Assembly: GCA_016869025.1 (NCBI GenBank)
Contig: VGFA01000012.1
Coordinates: forward strand, 1-64,000
DNA length: 64,000 nt
Source: Armatimonadota bacterium
GTDB lineage: Bacteria; Sysuimicrobiota; Sysuimicrobiia; Sysuimicrobiales; Humicultoraceae
Direction of reading: 5' to 3'
Shown here in pieces: positions 42,594-50,732 of this stretch (the first letter of the stretch is position 1; the number at the start of each line of letters is the position of its first letter). Under the pieces are notes generated by a model. The model saw only the letters and a program-made list of their open reading frames with translations. It was not told the origin of the DNA and made no database searches. The position numbers were made by a program, and so were the translations under genes.

Positions 42594-42645
42594 CCGGCCG
42601 TCATCCAGACGCAGAAACTCGGCACGCGAATACGAGAGGTGCATG

Positions 42646-42837
42646 ATGGCACGACGTTGCGCAGTCTGTGGAAAGGGGCCCGTGGCCGGAGGCAGCTTCA
42701 GCCATTCTCACGTGCGCACGCGGCGCCGGTTCCTACCGAATCTCCAGAAGGTGCGGATCAAGGTTGAAGGTGCCGAAAGACGGGCTCAGGTGTGCACGGC
42801 CTGCCTCAGGTCGCGACGCGCTAGCCGTGTGAGATAA
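42646..42837 (+). CDS. rpmB: 50S ribosomal protein L28
   Basis: 63 aa. [15 protein letters not shown] at the N terminus, [20 protein letters not shown] and CTACLRSRR; two CxxC pairs suggest zinc binding. Two adjacent ATG codons (42643, 42646) follow GAGAGGTGC; the second gives the usual length. The last 17 bp overlap the convergent hslO gene. Confidence 0.96.
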   Translation: MARRCAVCGKGPVAGGSFSHSHVRTRRRFLPNLQKVRIKVEGAERRAQVCTACLRSRRASRVR

Positions 42838-43738
42838 CCACACCGTCCTCGCCCGCGGGCTGCGCGGACAGGGCAAATACCTCCGCGATCTGATCCGCTC
42901 CAAGTTCGTAGCGCTCCTCGCAGAACCGACAGCGCACCTCCACCATCCCCTGCTCGCGCAGCAGCCGGTCGCTCTCGGGACGGCCGAGCGCAATCAGGAC
43001 CCGCGCCACCTTCTCCTGGCTGCAACGGCAGGAGAACCGGACCGGCCTCCTTTCCAGGACCGACATCGGCAGGTCGCCCAGGGCGAGGTGCAGCATCTCG
43101 TCGGGCGTCGCGCCCGCGCTGATCATCTGCGTGACCGGCTGCAGCGCGCGCACGCGTTCCTCCAGGAAGGCGGGAATCGCCGCGGGAGCTCCGGGCAGCA
43201 CCTGGAGCATCCATCCCCCTGCCGCCAGGACCTCACCGCCCGGTGCTACCAGGACCCCCACCGCGACTGCCGAGGGAACCTGCTCGCTGGCGACCAGATA
43301 GGCCGCCAGGTCCTCCCCCACCTCGCCCGAGACCAGCGGCACGCTGCCCTGATACGTGTCGCGCAGCCCCAGGTCCCGCGTCACGTGGACTGTGCCTGAT
43401 CTCCCCACTGCGGCTCCCACGTCAAGCTTGTTGAGGGCCGTGGGCGGGAAGTGCACGATGGGATTGGCGACATAGCCCCGCACGGCGCCTTCCGCGGTGC
43501 AGTCGGCAACCACGGGCCCAAGAGGTCCGTCGCCCAGGATGCGGAGCGTCACGCTCTGGCCCGGTTTCAACCCGGAACCCAGCATGGCAACCGCGGCCAG
43601 CGCCCTTCCTAGCGCGGCCGTGGCGGTGGGAAGCGTCCCGTGCCTCCGTCGCGCCTCCTCCGCGGCCCCGGTCGCGATCACGGCGCAGGCGAGGATCGAG
43701 CCCTCTGCGGCGATGGCACGCAGCAGTGCGTCCGTCAC
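42821..43738 (-). CDS. hslO: redox-regulated chaperone Hsp33
   Basis: 305 aa. ATP-independent holdase activated by oxidation. The C-terminal zinc switch has CRC and CRFC (CxC...CxxC). The N-terminal domain has [21 protein letters not shown] and a Gly-rich [11 protein letters not shown]. Its 3' end overlaps rpmB by 17 bp on the other strand. It is followed upstream (4 bp) by the AIR-synthase-like gene. Confidence 0.94.
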   Translation of the reverse strand: MTDALLRAIAAEGSILACAVIATGAAEEARRRHGTLPTATAALGRALAAVAMLGSGLKPGQSVTLRILGDGPLGPVVADCTAEGAVRGYVANPIVHFPPTALNKLDVGAAVGRSGTVHVTRDLGLRDTYQGSVPLVSGEVGEDLAAYLVASEQVPSAVAVGVLVAPGGEVLAAGGWMLQVLPGAPAAIPAFLEERVRALQPVTQMISAGATPDEMLHLALGDLPMSVLERRPVRFSCRCSQEKVARVLIALGRPESDRLLREQGMVEVRCRFCEERYELGADQIAEVFALSAQPAGEDGVVISHG

Positions 43739-43742
43739 GCGG

Positions 43743-44726
43743 TCACGGCGCCTCGAGGATGCGCCAGAGTTCGTCGCGGTCGAGGGGCTCCAGCGTCAGA
43801 CGCCGGCCCCAGCGGATAATCGTGCGATCGCTCTGCTCCAGGCGCCCGACGACCACCGCGGCGATGCCCGCCTGCGCCATCTCCGACAGGAGCCGGCCCG
43901 GGTCGGCGACGGCGATCAGCATGGCGCCGCTTCCGATCAGGCCCAACGGGTCCGCGCCGAGGATCTCGCAGATCTGGCGGGTTTCGGGGAGCACCGGGAC
44001 CGCATCGGCCTCCAGCCGGACGCCGCATTCGGACGCCTCGGCCAGCTCCCAGACCCCGGTCAGCACCCCGCCCTCGGTCACATCGTGCATCGCCGTCGCC
44101 CCGCACCTGGCACCCATGCGCCCCTCGGGCACGACGCTTATCAGGTCGAGAAACCCCTGAGCGCGATCAAGCACGGTCTCTCCCACCAGCGGCCTTAGGC
44201 GGTCGGCCAGGTCGGCGGCCAAGATCGCCGTGCCCTCGATGCCCGCCGCCTTGGTCAGGACCAGGGCGTCGCCGGGGCGGCCGCCGCCTGCGGTCACGAA
44301 TCCGCCGGACGGTGCCCGCCCGATGGCAGCGCTCACGACCAGCGGCCTGGTCAATCCAGGCGTCACCTCTGTGTGCCCACCTATGATCTCGACCCCAACG
44401 GTCCGGGCCGCGGCACCCGCTTCGCGCATGATCCTGTCAAGATCCTGCTCCGCGCTGGAGGCGGCCAGCAACAGCGTCAGCAGCAGGCCCACAGGCTCAG
44501 CGCCTGCTGCGGCCAGGTCATTGCACGCGACGTGCACCGCGAGTCGCCCGATGTGCTCACCGGCGCCTGTGATGGGATCGCTGGTGGCAACGCAGACCTC
44601 GGCACCGAAGTCAATGACCGCGCAGTCGCGCCCGATCCCGGCGTGCTCAAGGATGTCGCGCCGATGCCCCAGAAACGGAAAGACCCGGGCCCGCAACTCG
44701 GCCGGAGAGAGCTTGCCAACCCTCAT
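43743..44726 (-). CDS. AIR-synthase-like (PurM/HypE/ThiL-fold) ATP-binding protein
   Basis: 327-aa protein of the PurM superfamily. GIGRDCAVIDFG and TSDPITGAGEHIGRLAVHVACNDLAAAGAEPVGL-type sequence form the ATP/metal site; the C-terminal domain has MHDVTEGGVLTGVWELAEAS. It is HypE-like in layout but lacks the HypE C-terminal Cys, and no hyp genes are nearby. Overlap of 4 bp with an ECF S component suggests a vitamin or cofactor link. Exact reaction unknown. Confidence 0.8.
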   Translation of the reverse strand: MRVGKLSPAELRARVFPFLGHRRDILEHAGIGRDCAVIDFGAEVCVATSDPITGAGEHIGRLAVHVACNDLAAAGAEPVGLLLTLLLAASSAEQDLDRIMREAGAAARTVGVEIIGGHTEVTPGLTRPLVVSAAIGRAPSGGFVTAGGGRPGDALVLTKAAGIEGTAILAADLADRLRPLVGETVLDRAQGFLDLISVVPEGRMGARCGATAMHDVTEGGVLTGVWELAEASECGVRLEADAVPVLPETRQICEILGADPLGLIGSGAMLIAVADPGRLLSEMAQAGIAAVVVGRLEQSDRTIIRWGRRLTLEPLDRDELWRILEAP

Positions 44727-45370
44727 CGAGATCGAGACGGCAGGGCGCGGTCGAAGGCCACGGAGGCCGCCAGACCCGCGACGGTTCCGACCGAGACCTG
44801 GACGAGGTTGTAGGGCACCTCGGCAAGTGCGGGCAGTGCCCCCAGGCCAAGCAGGTAGGCCTGCGTCACGAAGTAGCCCGCGACCATGATCAGCCCGCCG
44901 GCCATCATGCCGAACACCTTTGCCGCGACCCGGCTCCCGCCCTCGGATCGGAGAAGCAGCAGCCCTCCGGCCGCAACCCCCAGCAGCACCGCCGCTGCCA
45001 CGCGCACGGCAAGGGCTTCAGATGCCAGCAGGACCGCAGCGGCGATCGCGCCGGCACCCAGGCCGAACCGCCAGACCCCTGGGCTGACCGTCCGCGCTAC
45101 CAAGCCCACGACCGCGCCTTCCAGGCCCTTGATGACGAGCGTGAACGGCGCGTATTGAGCGTAGCCCAACGAGAGATCGGCCAGCGCCGAGCCGACCCCG
45201 CCTGCCAGGGCGCCCACCAGCGGACCGAACAACAGCGCCGACGCATAGACGCCGGCCTCGCCCAGATTGAAGAACCCCTTCGTCTGAGGAATGGGAAGGA
45301 CGAAGGCCCTCGTGACAACGAACACGAGCGCCGTCATGACGCCTGATAGGGCGAGCTCCCGTGTCCTCAC
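44723..45370 (-). CDS. ECF transporter substrate-binding (S) component
   Basis: 215 aa, about six membrane segments; FFNLGEAGVYASALLFGPLVG and ALADLSLGYAQYAPFTLVIKGLEG match S components that capture vitamins for the shared EcfAA'T module. The N-terminal ALSGVMTAL segment is typical of the T-contacting helix. No ECF ATPase or T gene is nearby, so it would be group II. The vitamin is not identifiable; no riboswitch lies upstream (19-bp gap). Confidence 0.82.
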   Translation of the reverse strand: MRTRELALSGVMTALVFVVTRAFVLPIPQTKGFFNLGEAGVYASALLFGPLVGALAGGVGSALADLSLGYAQYAPFTLVIKGLEGAVVGLVARTVSPGVWRFGLGAGAIAAAVLLASEALAVRVAAAVLLGVAAGGLLLLRSEGGSRVAAKVFGMMAGGLIMVAGYFVTQAYLLGLGALPALAEVPYNLVQVSVGTVAGLAASVAFDRALPSRSR

Positions 45371-45389
45371 GGCCGTGCTCCCTTGCGGA

Positions 45390-46325
45390 CTATGCGTGGA
45401 CCCTGGGGACGATGCTGACCAGACTGTTGAGCAGCCGGTGACTGATCTCGAGCGCGTGGTAGCCGTCCTCTGCGCTCACCCGCGGGCGGTCTTCCCCGCG
45501 TATGCACGCTACGAAGTGCGCGATCTCGGTCCGCAGGGGTTCCTCGCCGTCCAGCGAGATGCGCTGGTGTTCGCCGTTGAAGCGCCGGACGCTGATCGCC
45601 TCACGCAGGTAGTCGAGGTGGACCGTACGATCGGACATCGTGACCTCGGTATCCACGGCCTTGACCGCGGCCACGCGGCTGGCGGTCAGCGTGATCCGGC
45701 AGCCGCTCTCCATCGTCAGATGGCCCACCGCCAGGTCCTCGTGGCTGTTGTGCACGCACACACCGACGCCGCCCACCTCGGCGACGCGTCCGGGCGCGAG
45801 CGAGAGCACGATGTCAATGTCATGAATCATAAGGTCGAGCACGACGCCTACGTCCATTACCCGGTGCGGATCGTAGGGCCGAACGCGACGCGCCTGAATG
45901 AAGAGCGGATCAGAGACCATCTCGTGCATCCGATGGACCACCGGCTTGAACCGCTCGACGTGCCCCACGAGCATCACCGTGCCGCGGCGCTCGTTGAGGG
46001 CAACCAGCCGCTCCGCTTCCTCGACTGTCGCGGCCATCGGCTTCTCCAGCAGCACGTGCACGCCGGCATCGAGGAAGTCACGGGCCACACTGTAGTGGCG
46101 TATCGTCGGGACGACGACGCTGACGGCGTCCACCCGCCCGATCATCTCCCGGTAGTCCGCGTACCCTCTGACCTCGAAGCGGTCCACCGCCGAGCGCACT
46201 TCCCTGGGGTCGAGGTCGGCAACCCCGGCAAGCGCTACACCTGGAAGCGACGCCAGAATGCGTGCGTGGTGCCGCCCCCACTGCCCCAGGCCGACCACGC
46301 CGACACGGATCGGAAGGGCGCTCAC
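45390..46325 (-). CDS. Gfo/Idh/MocA-family oxidoreductase
   Basis: 311 aa. N-terminal Rossmann fold VGVVGLGQWGRHHARIL, then LLEKPMAATVEEAERLV (EKP signature) and the C-terminal alpha/beta sheet domain with MDVGVVLDLMIHDIDIVL. It is probably an NAD-dependent dehydrogenase of a nucleotide sugar, given its 4-bp overlap with a DegT aminotransferase, the pair that makes amino-sugars in many surface-glycan clusters. Confidence 0.87.
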   Translation of the reverse strand: MSALPIRVGVVGLGQWGRHHARILASLPGVALAGVADLDPREVRSAVDRFEVRGYADYREMIGRVDAVSVVVPTIRHYSVARDFLDAGVHVLLEKPMAATVEEAERLVALNERRGTVMLVGHVERFKPVVHRMHEMVSDPLFIQARRVRPYDPHRVMDVGVVLDLMIHDIDIVLSLAPGRVAEVGGVGVCVHNSHEDLAVGHLTMESGCRITLTASRVAAVKAVDTEVTMSDRTVHLDYLREAISVRRFNGEHQRISLDGEEPLRTEIAHFVACIRGEDRPRVSAEDGYHALEISHRLLNSLVSIVPRVHA

Positions 46326-47437
46326 CGGTCTTCCCCGGGAAACGCGCGCACCGTGGACACCACCCTGGTCAGGTCGTCGTCCACCAGGGACGGATGGACC
46401 GGAAGCGAGAGCACCTCGCCGGTGAGACGCAAGGCGTTCGGGTACGTGCCGTCCAGTTTCAACCGGCGATATGCCGGGGTCTGCGTTACCAGCGACGGAT
46501 AGTACACCCTGGCACCGATCCCGGCGCCGGCCAGGTGGGTAATCAGGGCGTCACGACCCTGCCGGACGCGCACGGTGTACTGATGGTACACGTGGCGCAG
46601 GCCTGCTGGCTCCACCGGCAGGCTCAACCACGAAAGACCACGCAGGCCATCCGTGAGCCGCTGCGCGTTCTCCCGCCTGTGCTGGTTGCGCCCCTCCAGG
46701 GCCGAGAGCTGCACAACGCCCATCGCCCCTGCCATCTCGGTCATGCGGAAGTTGAACCCAACGACCTCGTAGGCGTACTCCGCCTCGCCCCGCGGATCCA
46801 CCAGCAGCCGGGCCCTCCGGGCCACGGCAGGGTCGGAGGCAGTCAGCATCCCGCCCTCACCGGTGGTCATGTTCTTCGTCGGGTAGAAGCTGAAGATCGC
46901 AGCGTCCCCAAACGACCCCACTCGCCGGCCGCCGGCTGCGGCACCGTGCGCCTGCGCACAGTCCTCGATCAGCAGGACACCGTAGCGATCGGCGAGCGCG
47001 CGCAGGGTTACGATGTCCGCGGGAAGTCCGTAGAGGTGCACCACGAGGATGGCACGAACCCCACCCCGGCGAAGTTGATCCTCAACGGCGCCAGGATCAA
47101 GGTTGCACGTCTCCGGATTCACGTCCACGAAGACCGGATGTGCGCCCGCGTGGATGACGGCGTTGCTGCTGGCCGCGAACGTAAACGGGGTCGTTACGAC
47201 GCGATCGCCGGGACCGATTCCCAGAGCGAGCATCGCGACGTGCAGCGCGGCACTGCCCGACGACGTGGCCACGGCGTGGGGGACGCCGATGTAGGCGGCG
47301 AAGGCCGCCTCGAACTCCGCGACCCGGCGGCCGGCAATCAGAGCGCCGGAATCGAGAACCTCAAGGACCTGCCGTTTCTCTTCCTCGCCGATAATCGGTC
47401 GGGCGATCGAGATCGCCGCCGCGGTGCGTGGGGTCAT
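46322..47437 (-). CDS. DegT/DnrJ/EryC1 sugar aminotransferase
   Basis: 371-aa PLP enzyme that aminates keto-sugars. Substrate/PLP region ATSSGSAALHVAMLALGIGPGD, PLP-Asp in LIEDCAQAHGA and Schiff-base Lys in FSFYPTKNMTTGEGG. Partner to the Gfo/Idh/MocA gene (4-bp overlap). Together they may make an acetamido-sugar or an intermediate like UDP-GlcNAc(3NAc)A; the acetyltransferase is not in the window. Confidence 0.9.
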   Translation of the reverse strand: MTPRTAAAISIARPIIGEEEKRQVLEVLDSGALIAGRRVAEFEAAFAAYIGVPHAVATSSGSAALHVAMLALGIGPGDRVVTTPFTFAASSNAVIHAGAHPVFVDVNPETCNLDPGAVEDQLRRGGVRAILVVHLYGLPADIVTLRALADRYGVLLIEDCAQAHGAAAGGRRVGSFGDAAIFSFYPTKNMTTGEGGMLTASDPAVARRARLLVDPRGEAEYAYEVVGFNFRMTEMAGAMGVVQLSALEGRNQHRRENAQRLTDGLRGLSWLSLPVEPAGLRHVYHQYTVRVRQGRDALITHLAGAGIGARVYYPSLVTQTPAYRRLKLDGTYPNALRLTGEVLSLPVHPSLVDDDLTRVVSTVRAFPGEDR

Positions 47438-47473
47438 GCATCACTCCCGATCGATTCCTGTGGGCCACGCCCC

Positions 47474-47502
47474 ATTTTATAGTGTCCGGTGGGCAGGCGC
47501 AA
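47474..47502 (-). promoter_or_regulatory. possible promoter of the degT unit
   Basis: TTGCGC (47497-47502), 17-bp spacer, TAAAAT (47474-47479), in the only AT-richer spot of the 97-bp gap upstream of degT. Confidence 0.4.
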
Positions 47503-47534
47503 TCTTCTCGCACACGGGCCGCGGGACGATGGCC

Positions 47535-47978
47535 TCAGGAGGCCGCCGCTTCCAGCTGGCCCTTGAGCGCGGCCAGCATGCTCTCGCAGTTCTTGCGCAT
47601 CAGCACCTTCACGAGCGAACTGAGCAGCGCGCCCGCCAGCGGGATGTCCAGCTCGAACTCGACCTCCAGGCTCGTTCGGGTCCCCTCCGGCGTCGCCTCA
47701 AAGCGCCACGCCCCCTCGTACTTGTTGAAGTCCCCGGACCGCTGCCTGAAGGTGCAGACGCGCTTGCCGTCATCCCACTCGTCCTCTTCGACCCACCGGA
47801 TCCGGCGGCCCTGGACGCGGGCCACCCATTCGGTCACGGTACCGGTCGGCAGACGCTCAAGCACCGCGACGCTCTCCAGATCCGGCATGAACTGCGGAAA
47901 GCGCTCGACGTCCTTGGCGAGCGCGTAGACCTTCTCTATGGATGCTCCTATTACGGTAGACGCCTCGACGCTGGCCAC
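47535..47978 (-). CDS. SRPBCC / COQ10-like lipid-binding protein
   Basis: 147-aa START-fold protein. VEASTVIGASIEKVYALAKDVERFPQFMPDLESV is the classical first strand and helix pattern; RTSLEVEFELDIPLAGALLSSLVKVLMRKN forms the C-terminal sheet and helix. Such proteins bind quinones, lipids or polyketides; no enzyme motif. It is the last gene of the long acyl-CoA/tRNA run, 40 bp after the ferredoxin gene. Confidence 0.8.
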   Translation of the reverse strand: MASVEASTVIGASIEKVYALAKDVERFPQFMPDLESVAVLERLPTGTVTEWVARVQGRRIRWVEEDEWDDGKRVCTFRQRSGDFNKYEGAWRFEATPEGTRTSLEVEFELDIPLAGALLSSLVKVLMRKNCESMLAALKGQLEAAAS

Positions 47979-48018
47979 GGTCCAATCCCCCCAGTGCGCC
48001 AGAACGGCGCCGCTCGTT

Positions 48019-48294
48019 CTACTTAGGCTTTCCGTACTTGGCCGCGAACTCCTCGTCCGACATGGAGAAGAAGTCCTTGTTCATGTCAACGAACTGCTTC
48101 CACTGCTCCGGCACGTCCGCCTCGGCGAAGATCGCGGCCACGGGGCAAGCAGAAACGCAGGCCCCGCAGTCAATGCACTCGTCCGGATGGATGTAGAGCA
48201 TGTCGGTGCCCTCGTGGATGCAATCCACCGGGCAGACCTCGACGCACGCCCTGTCCATGACGGTGATGCACGGCTCAGCGATGGTATAGGTCAT
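48019..48294 (-). CDS. fdxA: 7Fe ferredoxin (3Fe-4S / 4Fe-4S)
   Basis: 91 aa. Cysteines C9, C17 and C50 fit the 3Fe-4S site, and C21, C40, C43 and C46 the 4Fe-4S site; C25 is the usual free cysteine. Motifs CVEVCPVDC and CIDCGACVSACP are nearly identical to FdxA types. GGGAGG lies 7-8 nt before the ATG at 48294, which overlaps the trmI stop (ATGA). It could supply electrons to the Fe-S enzyme TtuA or to the nearby dehydrogenase system. Confidence 0.93.
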   Translation of the reverse strand: MTYTIAEPCITVMDRACVEVCPVDCIHEGTDMLYIHPDECIDCGACVSACPVAAIFAEADVPEQWKQFVDMNKDFFSMSDEEFAAKYGKPK

Positions 48295-49115
48295 GTACGC
48301 GCCTCCCTGCTTGGTTGTGGTGCGGAACAGCCTGACTCGACTCGCCTGGCGAGCACCAGGAATCCGGTGTGGGCGACCATACGGTGGGCCGGGCGCACGC
48401 TCAGCGCCTCCACGTTCCAGGGCCGGAGCAGTGACTCCACGGTCTCGATCAACGCGAAGGCCCGGCTTGCGCCCAGCGCCTCCACGGTCCGCTGTACCTG
48501 CACGGTCGTGGGGAGATAAGCCAGGAGGATCCCGCCGGGGCGCAGCCCGGACGTGGCCGGCCCCACTACCCGCCATGGCTCGGGCAGGTCCAGCACCAGG
48601 CGATCCACGGGCGCGTCCGGGATTCCGGTGGTTACGTCGTGCAGCCGCATCACCAGCGTGGGCGTCTCGCCCATGTACCGTGCGATGTTTCTCGCAGCGG
48701 TCCGCTGGAACTCCTCACGCACCTCGTACGAGTACACGCGGCCACCAGGCCCGACGGCCCGCAGGAGCGCCATCGTCAGCGCACCGGACCCCGTGCCGGC
48801 CTCGGCGACCACGGCCCCCGGGTAGATGTCCGCCATCATGAGAATCAGCGCCAGATCCTTCGGGTAGATCACCTGTGCTCCGCGGGGCATGTGCAGGACG
48901 TAGTCGGCAAGGGTCGCGCGAACCACGACCAGCCGCTCGCCGCGCGAACTCTCTACGTGTACGCCATCCGGCCGGCCTATCAGGTCGGCGTGGACGATCC
49001 GGCCTCCCCTGAGGTCGCTGGTTGCGCCCTCTGCCAGCCATATCAAGTAGGAGCGCCGTTTGCGGTCCACGAGCAGGACCGGATCCCCTGCTGCCAGCAC
49101 GCCGGCTGTCCTCAC
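48291..49115 (-). CDS. trmI: tRNA (adenine-58-N1)-methyltransferase
   Basis: About 274 aa. Makes m1A58 in the tRNA T-loop. SAM site VVAEAGTGSGALTMALLRAVG, YEVREEFQRTAARN, and the catalytic-loop region VDRLVLDLPEPWRVVG. N-terminal beta-barrel (GDPVLLVDRKRRSYLIWL). GTG at 49115 overlaps the ttuA stop (GTGA). In Thermus m1A58 promotes thiolation at position 54, so coupling with ttuA/ttuB is functionally sensible. Confidence 0.93.
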   Translation of the reverse strand: MRTAGVLAAGDPVLLVDRKRRSYLIWLAEGATSDLRGGRIVHADLIGRPDGVHVESSRGERLVVVRATLADYVLHMPRGAQVIYPKDLALILMMADIYPGAVVAEAGTGSGALTMALLRAVGPGGRVYSYEVREEFQRTAARNIARYMGETPTLVMRLHDVTTGIPDAPVDRLVLDLPEPWRVVGPATSGLRPGGILLAYLPTTVQVQRTVEALGASRAFALIETVESLLRPWNVEALSVRPAHRMVAHTGFLVLARRVESGCSAPQPSREART

Positions 49116-50038
49116 GGGAGGGAGGGCGTTCGCGCGTTGAGACGCGCGGCTGCGCGCGCCGTCATGCGACAGAACGCACAGACCTCCTCGGTCGTCGGCT
49201 GGTCGCATTGCCGGCAGGGATGGAGCGCCGGGGGCCCGCCGGCGCGGATCACCGGAGCCAGGCGATCAAGAAAGCCCCAGTAGAACGCCTGCTTGGTGCC
49301 GGCGGAAGCGGCCTCCAGGCTGTTTAGTACCCCCTTGTGCAGCAGCGATCGTGCCCCACGGCTGTGCGGGCACTCCTCGATCACGTAGTCAATCCCCCGC
49401 AAGATGGCGTATGCCGCGCTCTCCCTCTCAGAGGTCCTGTAGAGCGGCTTCACCCTGCGCACCAAGTGAGGGTGCGTCTGCTCCAGTACCGGCGCCTGGC
49501 GCGCGAGCTGATCCATGTTCCAGTGCAGGAGATTGCCCAGCAGCACAGCGGCCTCATCGTCGAGGTTGTGCCCGGTGGCGACAGCGGTGAAGCCGCCGTC
49601 GCGGGCCATCTTGTTGAAGAGGTAGCGCTTCGAGAGCCCGCACGCGGAGCAGGGACTCCGGCCGCTGGCTTCTGCCAGGGTGCCGATGTCCATTCCGTAC
49701 TCCTCGCGCAGATCGGCCACGAACAGCCGCGCCCCGCGCGCCCGGGCGAACTCCTCGGTCCTTGCCCGCGACTCCCGCGAGTAGTCGCCGATCCCCAGGT
49801 TAATGTGCAGCCCGGTTGTGTCGTCGCCCCGGCGCAGCAGGACCTCCCACAACGCCAGGCTGTCCTTGCCGCCGGAAACCGCCACGAGGATGCGTTCCTC
49901 GGGCCTGAGCATCCTCTGCGTGGTGAGCGCACGATGGACCTGGGCCTCGAAGAACTCCAGGAAGTGAGGCGCGCAGTAGGCGGCCCGATGGCGGCGCACC
50001 TCAACCGCGGCGACTCCCCGGCACTTCAGGCAGCGCAA
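49112..50038 (-). CDS. ttuA: tRNA-5-methyluridine-54 2-sulfurtransferase (TtuA)
   Basis: About 308 aa. Makes 2-thio-ribothymidine at position 54, which stabilises tRNA at high temperature. N-terminal zinc pair CLKC with CAPH, PP-loop LVAVSGGKDSLALWEVLLR, catalytic/Fe-S cysteines in CSACGLSKRYLFN, ATGHNLDDEA, EECPHSRGARSLLHK, and the C-terminal zinc site CRQC...VCAFC. The layout closely follows Thermus TtuA. The start is a TTG at 50038 (preceded by GGGGCG), overlapping the ttuB stop by 13 bp. Confidence 0.9.
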   Translation of the reverse strand: MRCLKCRGVAAVEVRRHRAAYCAPHFLEFFEAQVHRALTTQRMLRPEERILVAVSGGKDSLALWEVLLRRGDDTTGLHINLGIGDYSRESRARTEEFARARGARLFVADLREEYGMDIGTLAEASGRSPCSACGLSKRYLFNKMARDGGFTAVATGHNLDDEAAVLLGNLLHWNMDQLARQAPVLEQTHPHLVRRVKPLYRTSERESAAYAILRGIDYVIEECPHSRGARSLLHKGVLNSLEAASAGTKQAFYWGFLDRLAPVIRAGGPPALHPCRQCDQPTTEEVCAFCRMTARAAARLNARTPSLP

Positions 50039-50247
50039 GGCGCCCCGTCCGCCCACCCGCCCGAGATCACCGGGCGGATCTCGATCTCGTCCTCGTCGCC
50101 CACCTCGGAGTCCGAGGTCAGCAGAGCGTCGCCGCGGATCACCAGGAACGCCTCGGGGTCCAGCCCCAGATCGGCGAGGATCCTGGAAACCCTCTGCCTG
50201 CCCGGGATCTCCAGAACGCGGCGCGGGTGGTGCAGCCGGACCTTCAC
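50026..50247 (-). CDS. ttuB: ubiquitin-like sulfur carrier (TtuB/ThiS/MoaD family)
   Basis: 73 aa with the beta-grasp pattern ([14 protein letters not shown] at the start, [12 protein letters not shown] at the end). The carrier's Gly63-Gly64 is followed by nine more residues (WADGAPCAA), so it would need trimming before adenylation and thiocarboxylation. GTG at 50247 follows GAGGGGTG and overlaps the mutase-subunit stop (GTGA). Immediate coupling to ttuA indicates that it feeds sulfur to tRNA U54. ThiS or MoaD are less likely given the neighbours. Confidence 0.8.
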   Translation of the reverse strand: MKVRLHHPRRVLEIPGRQRVSRILADLGLDPEAFLVIRGDALLTSDSEVGDEDEIEIRPVISGGWADGAPCAA

Positions 50248-50654
50248 GCCGCGACACCCCTCGGCCGGACGTGCTCGCCTACCCACCGGACGATCTCCTC
50301 CAGGGAGGTGCCGGGGTTGAAGATCCTGCCGATGCCCGCTGCCGCCAGCCCTGGCATGTCATCCTCCGGGATGATTCCACCACCGAACACGACGACGTCC
50401 TCGATCCCTCGCTCCCGCAGCAGGGCCGTGATACGGGGGAAGAGCACGTTGTGAGCCCCGGAGAGTATGGACAGGCCTATGGCATCCACGTCCTCCTGGA
50501 TCGCCGCGGCCACGACCATCTCGGGCGTCTGGTGAAGTCCCGTGTAGATCACCTCGTACCCGGCATCGCGCAGGGCGCGTGCCACGACCTTGACTCCGCG
50601 GTCGTGGCCGTCCAGTCCCGGCTTTGCCAGCAGGATGCGAGCGGCCCGTGCCAT
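50244..50654 (-). CDS. mcmA2: B12-binding (small) subunit of acyl-CoA mutase
   Basis: About 136 aa. The cobalamin-binding DxHxxG motif is [15 protein letters not shown], with LSILSGAHN and VFGGGIIP completing the Rossmann-like B12 domain. Stand-alone small subunit as in archaeal and many Gram-positive mutases. ATG at 50654 follows GAGGAG. It lies 78 bp after the large subunit. Confidence 0.92.
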   Translation of the reverse strand: MARAARILLAKPGLDGHDRGVKVVARALRDAGYEVIYTGLHQTPEMVVAAAIQEDVDAIGLSILSGAHNVLFPRITALLRERGIEDVVVFGGGIIPEDDMPGLAAAGIGRIFNPGTSLEEIVRWVGEHVRPRGVAA

Positions 50655-50732
50655 CGAGGCGCTCCTCTCTTGTTCGAGATCCGTGTCCACTACCGGCGCA
50701 CCACGCGATGATAGCGCGGGGCCGGCACCCGG

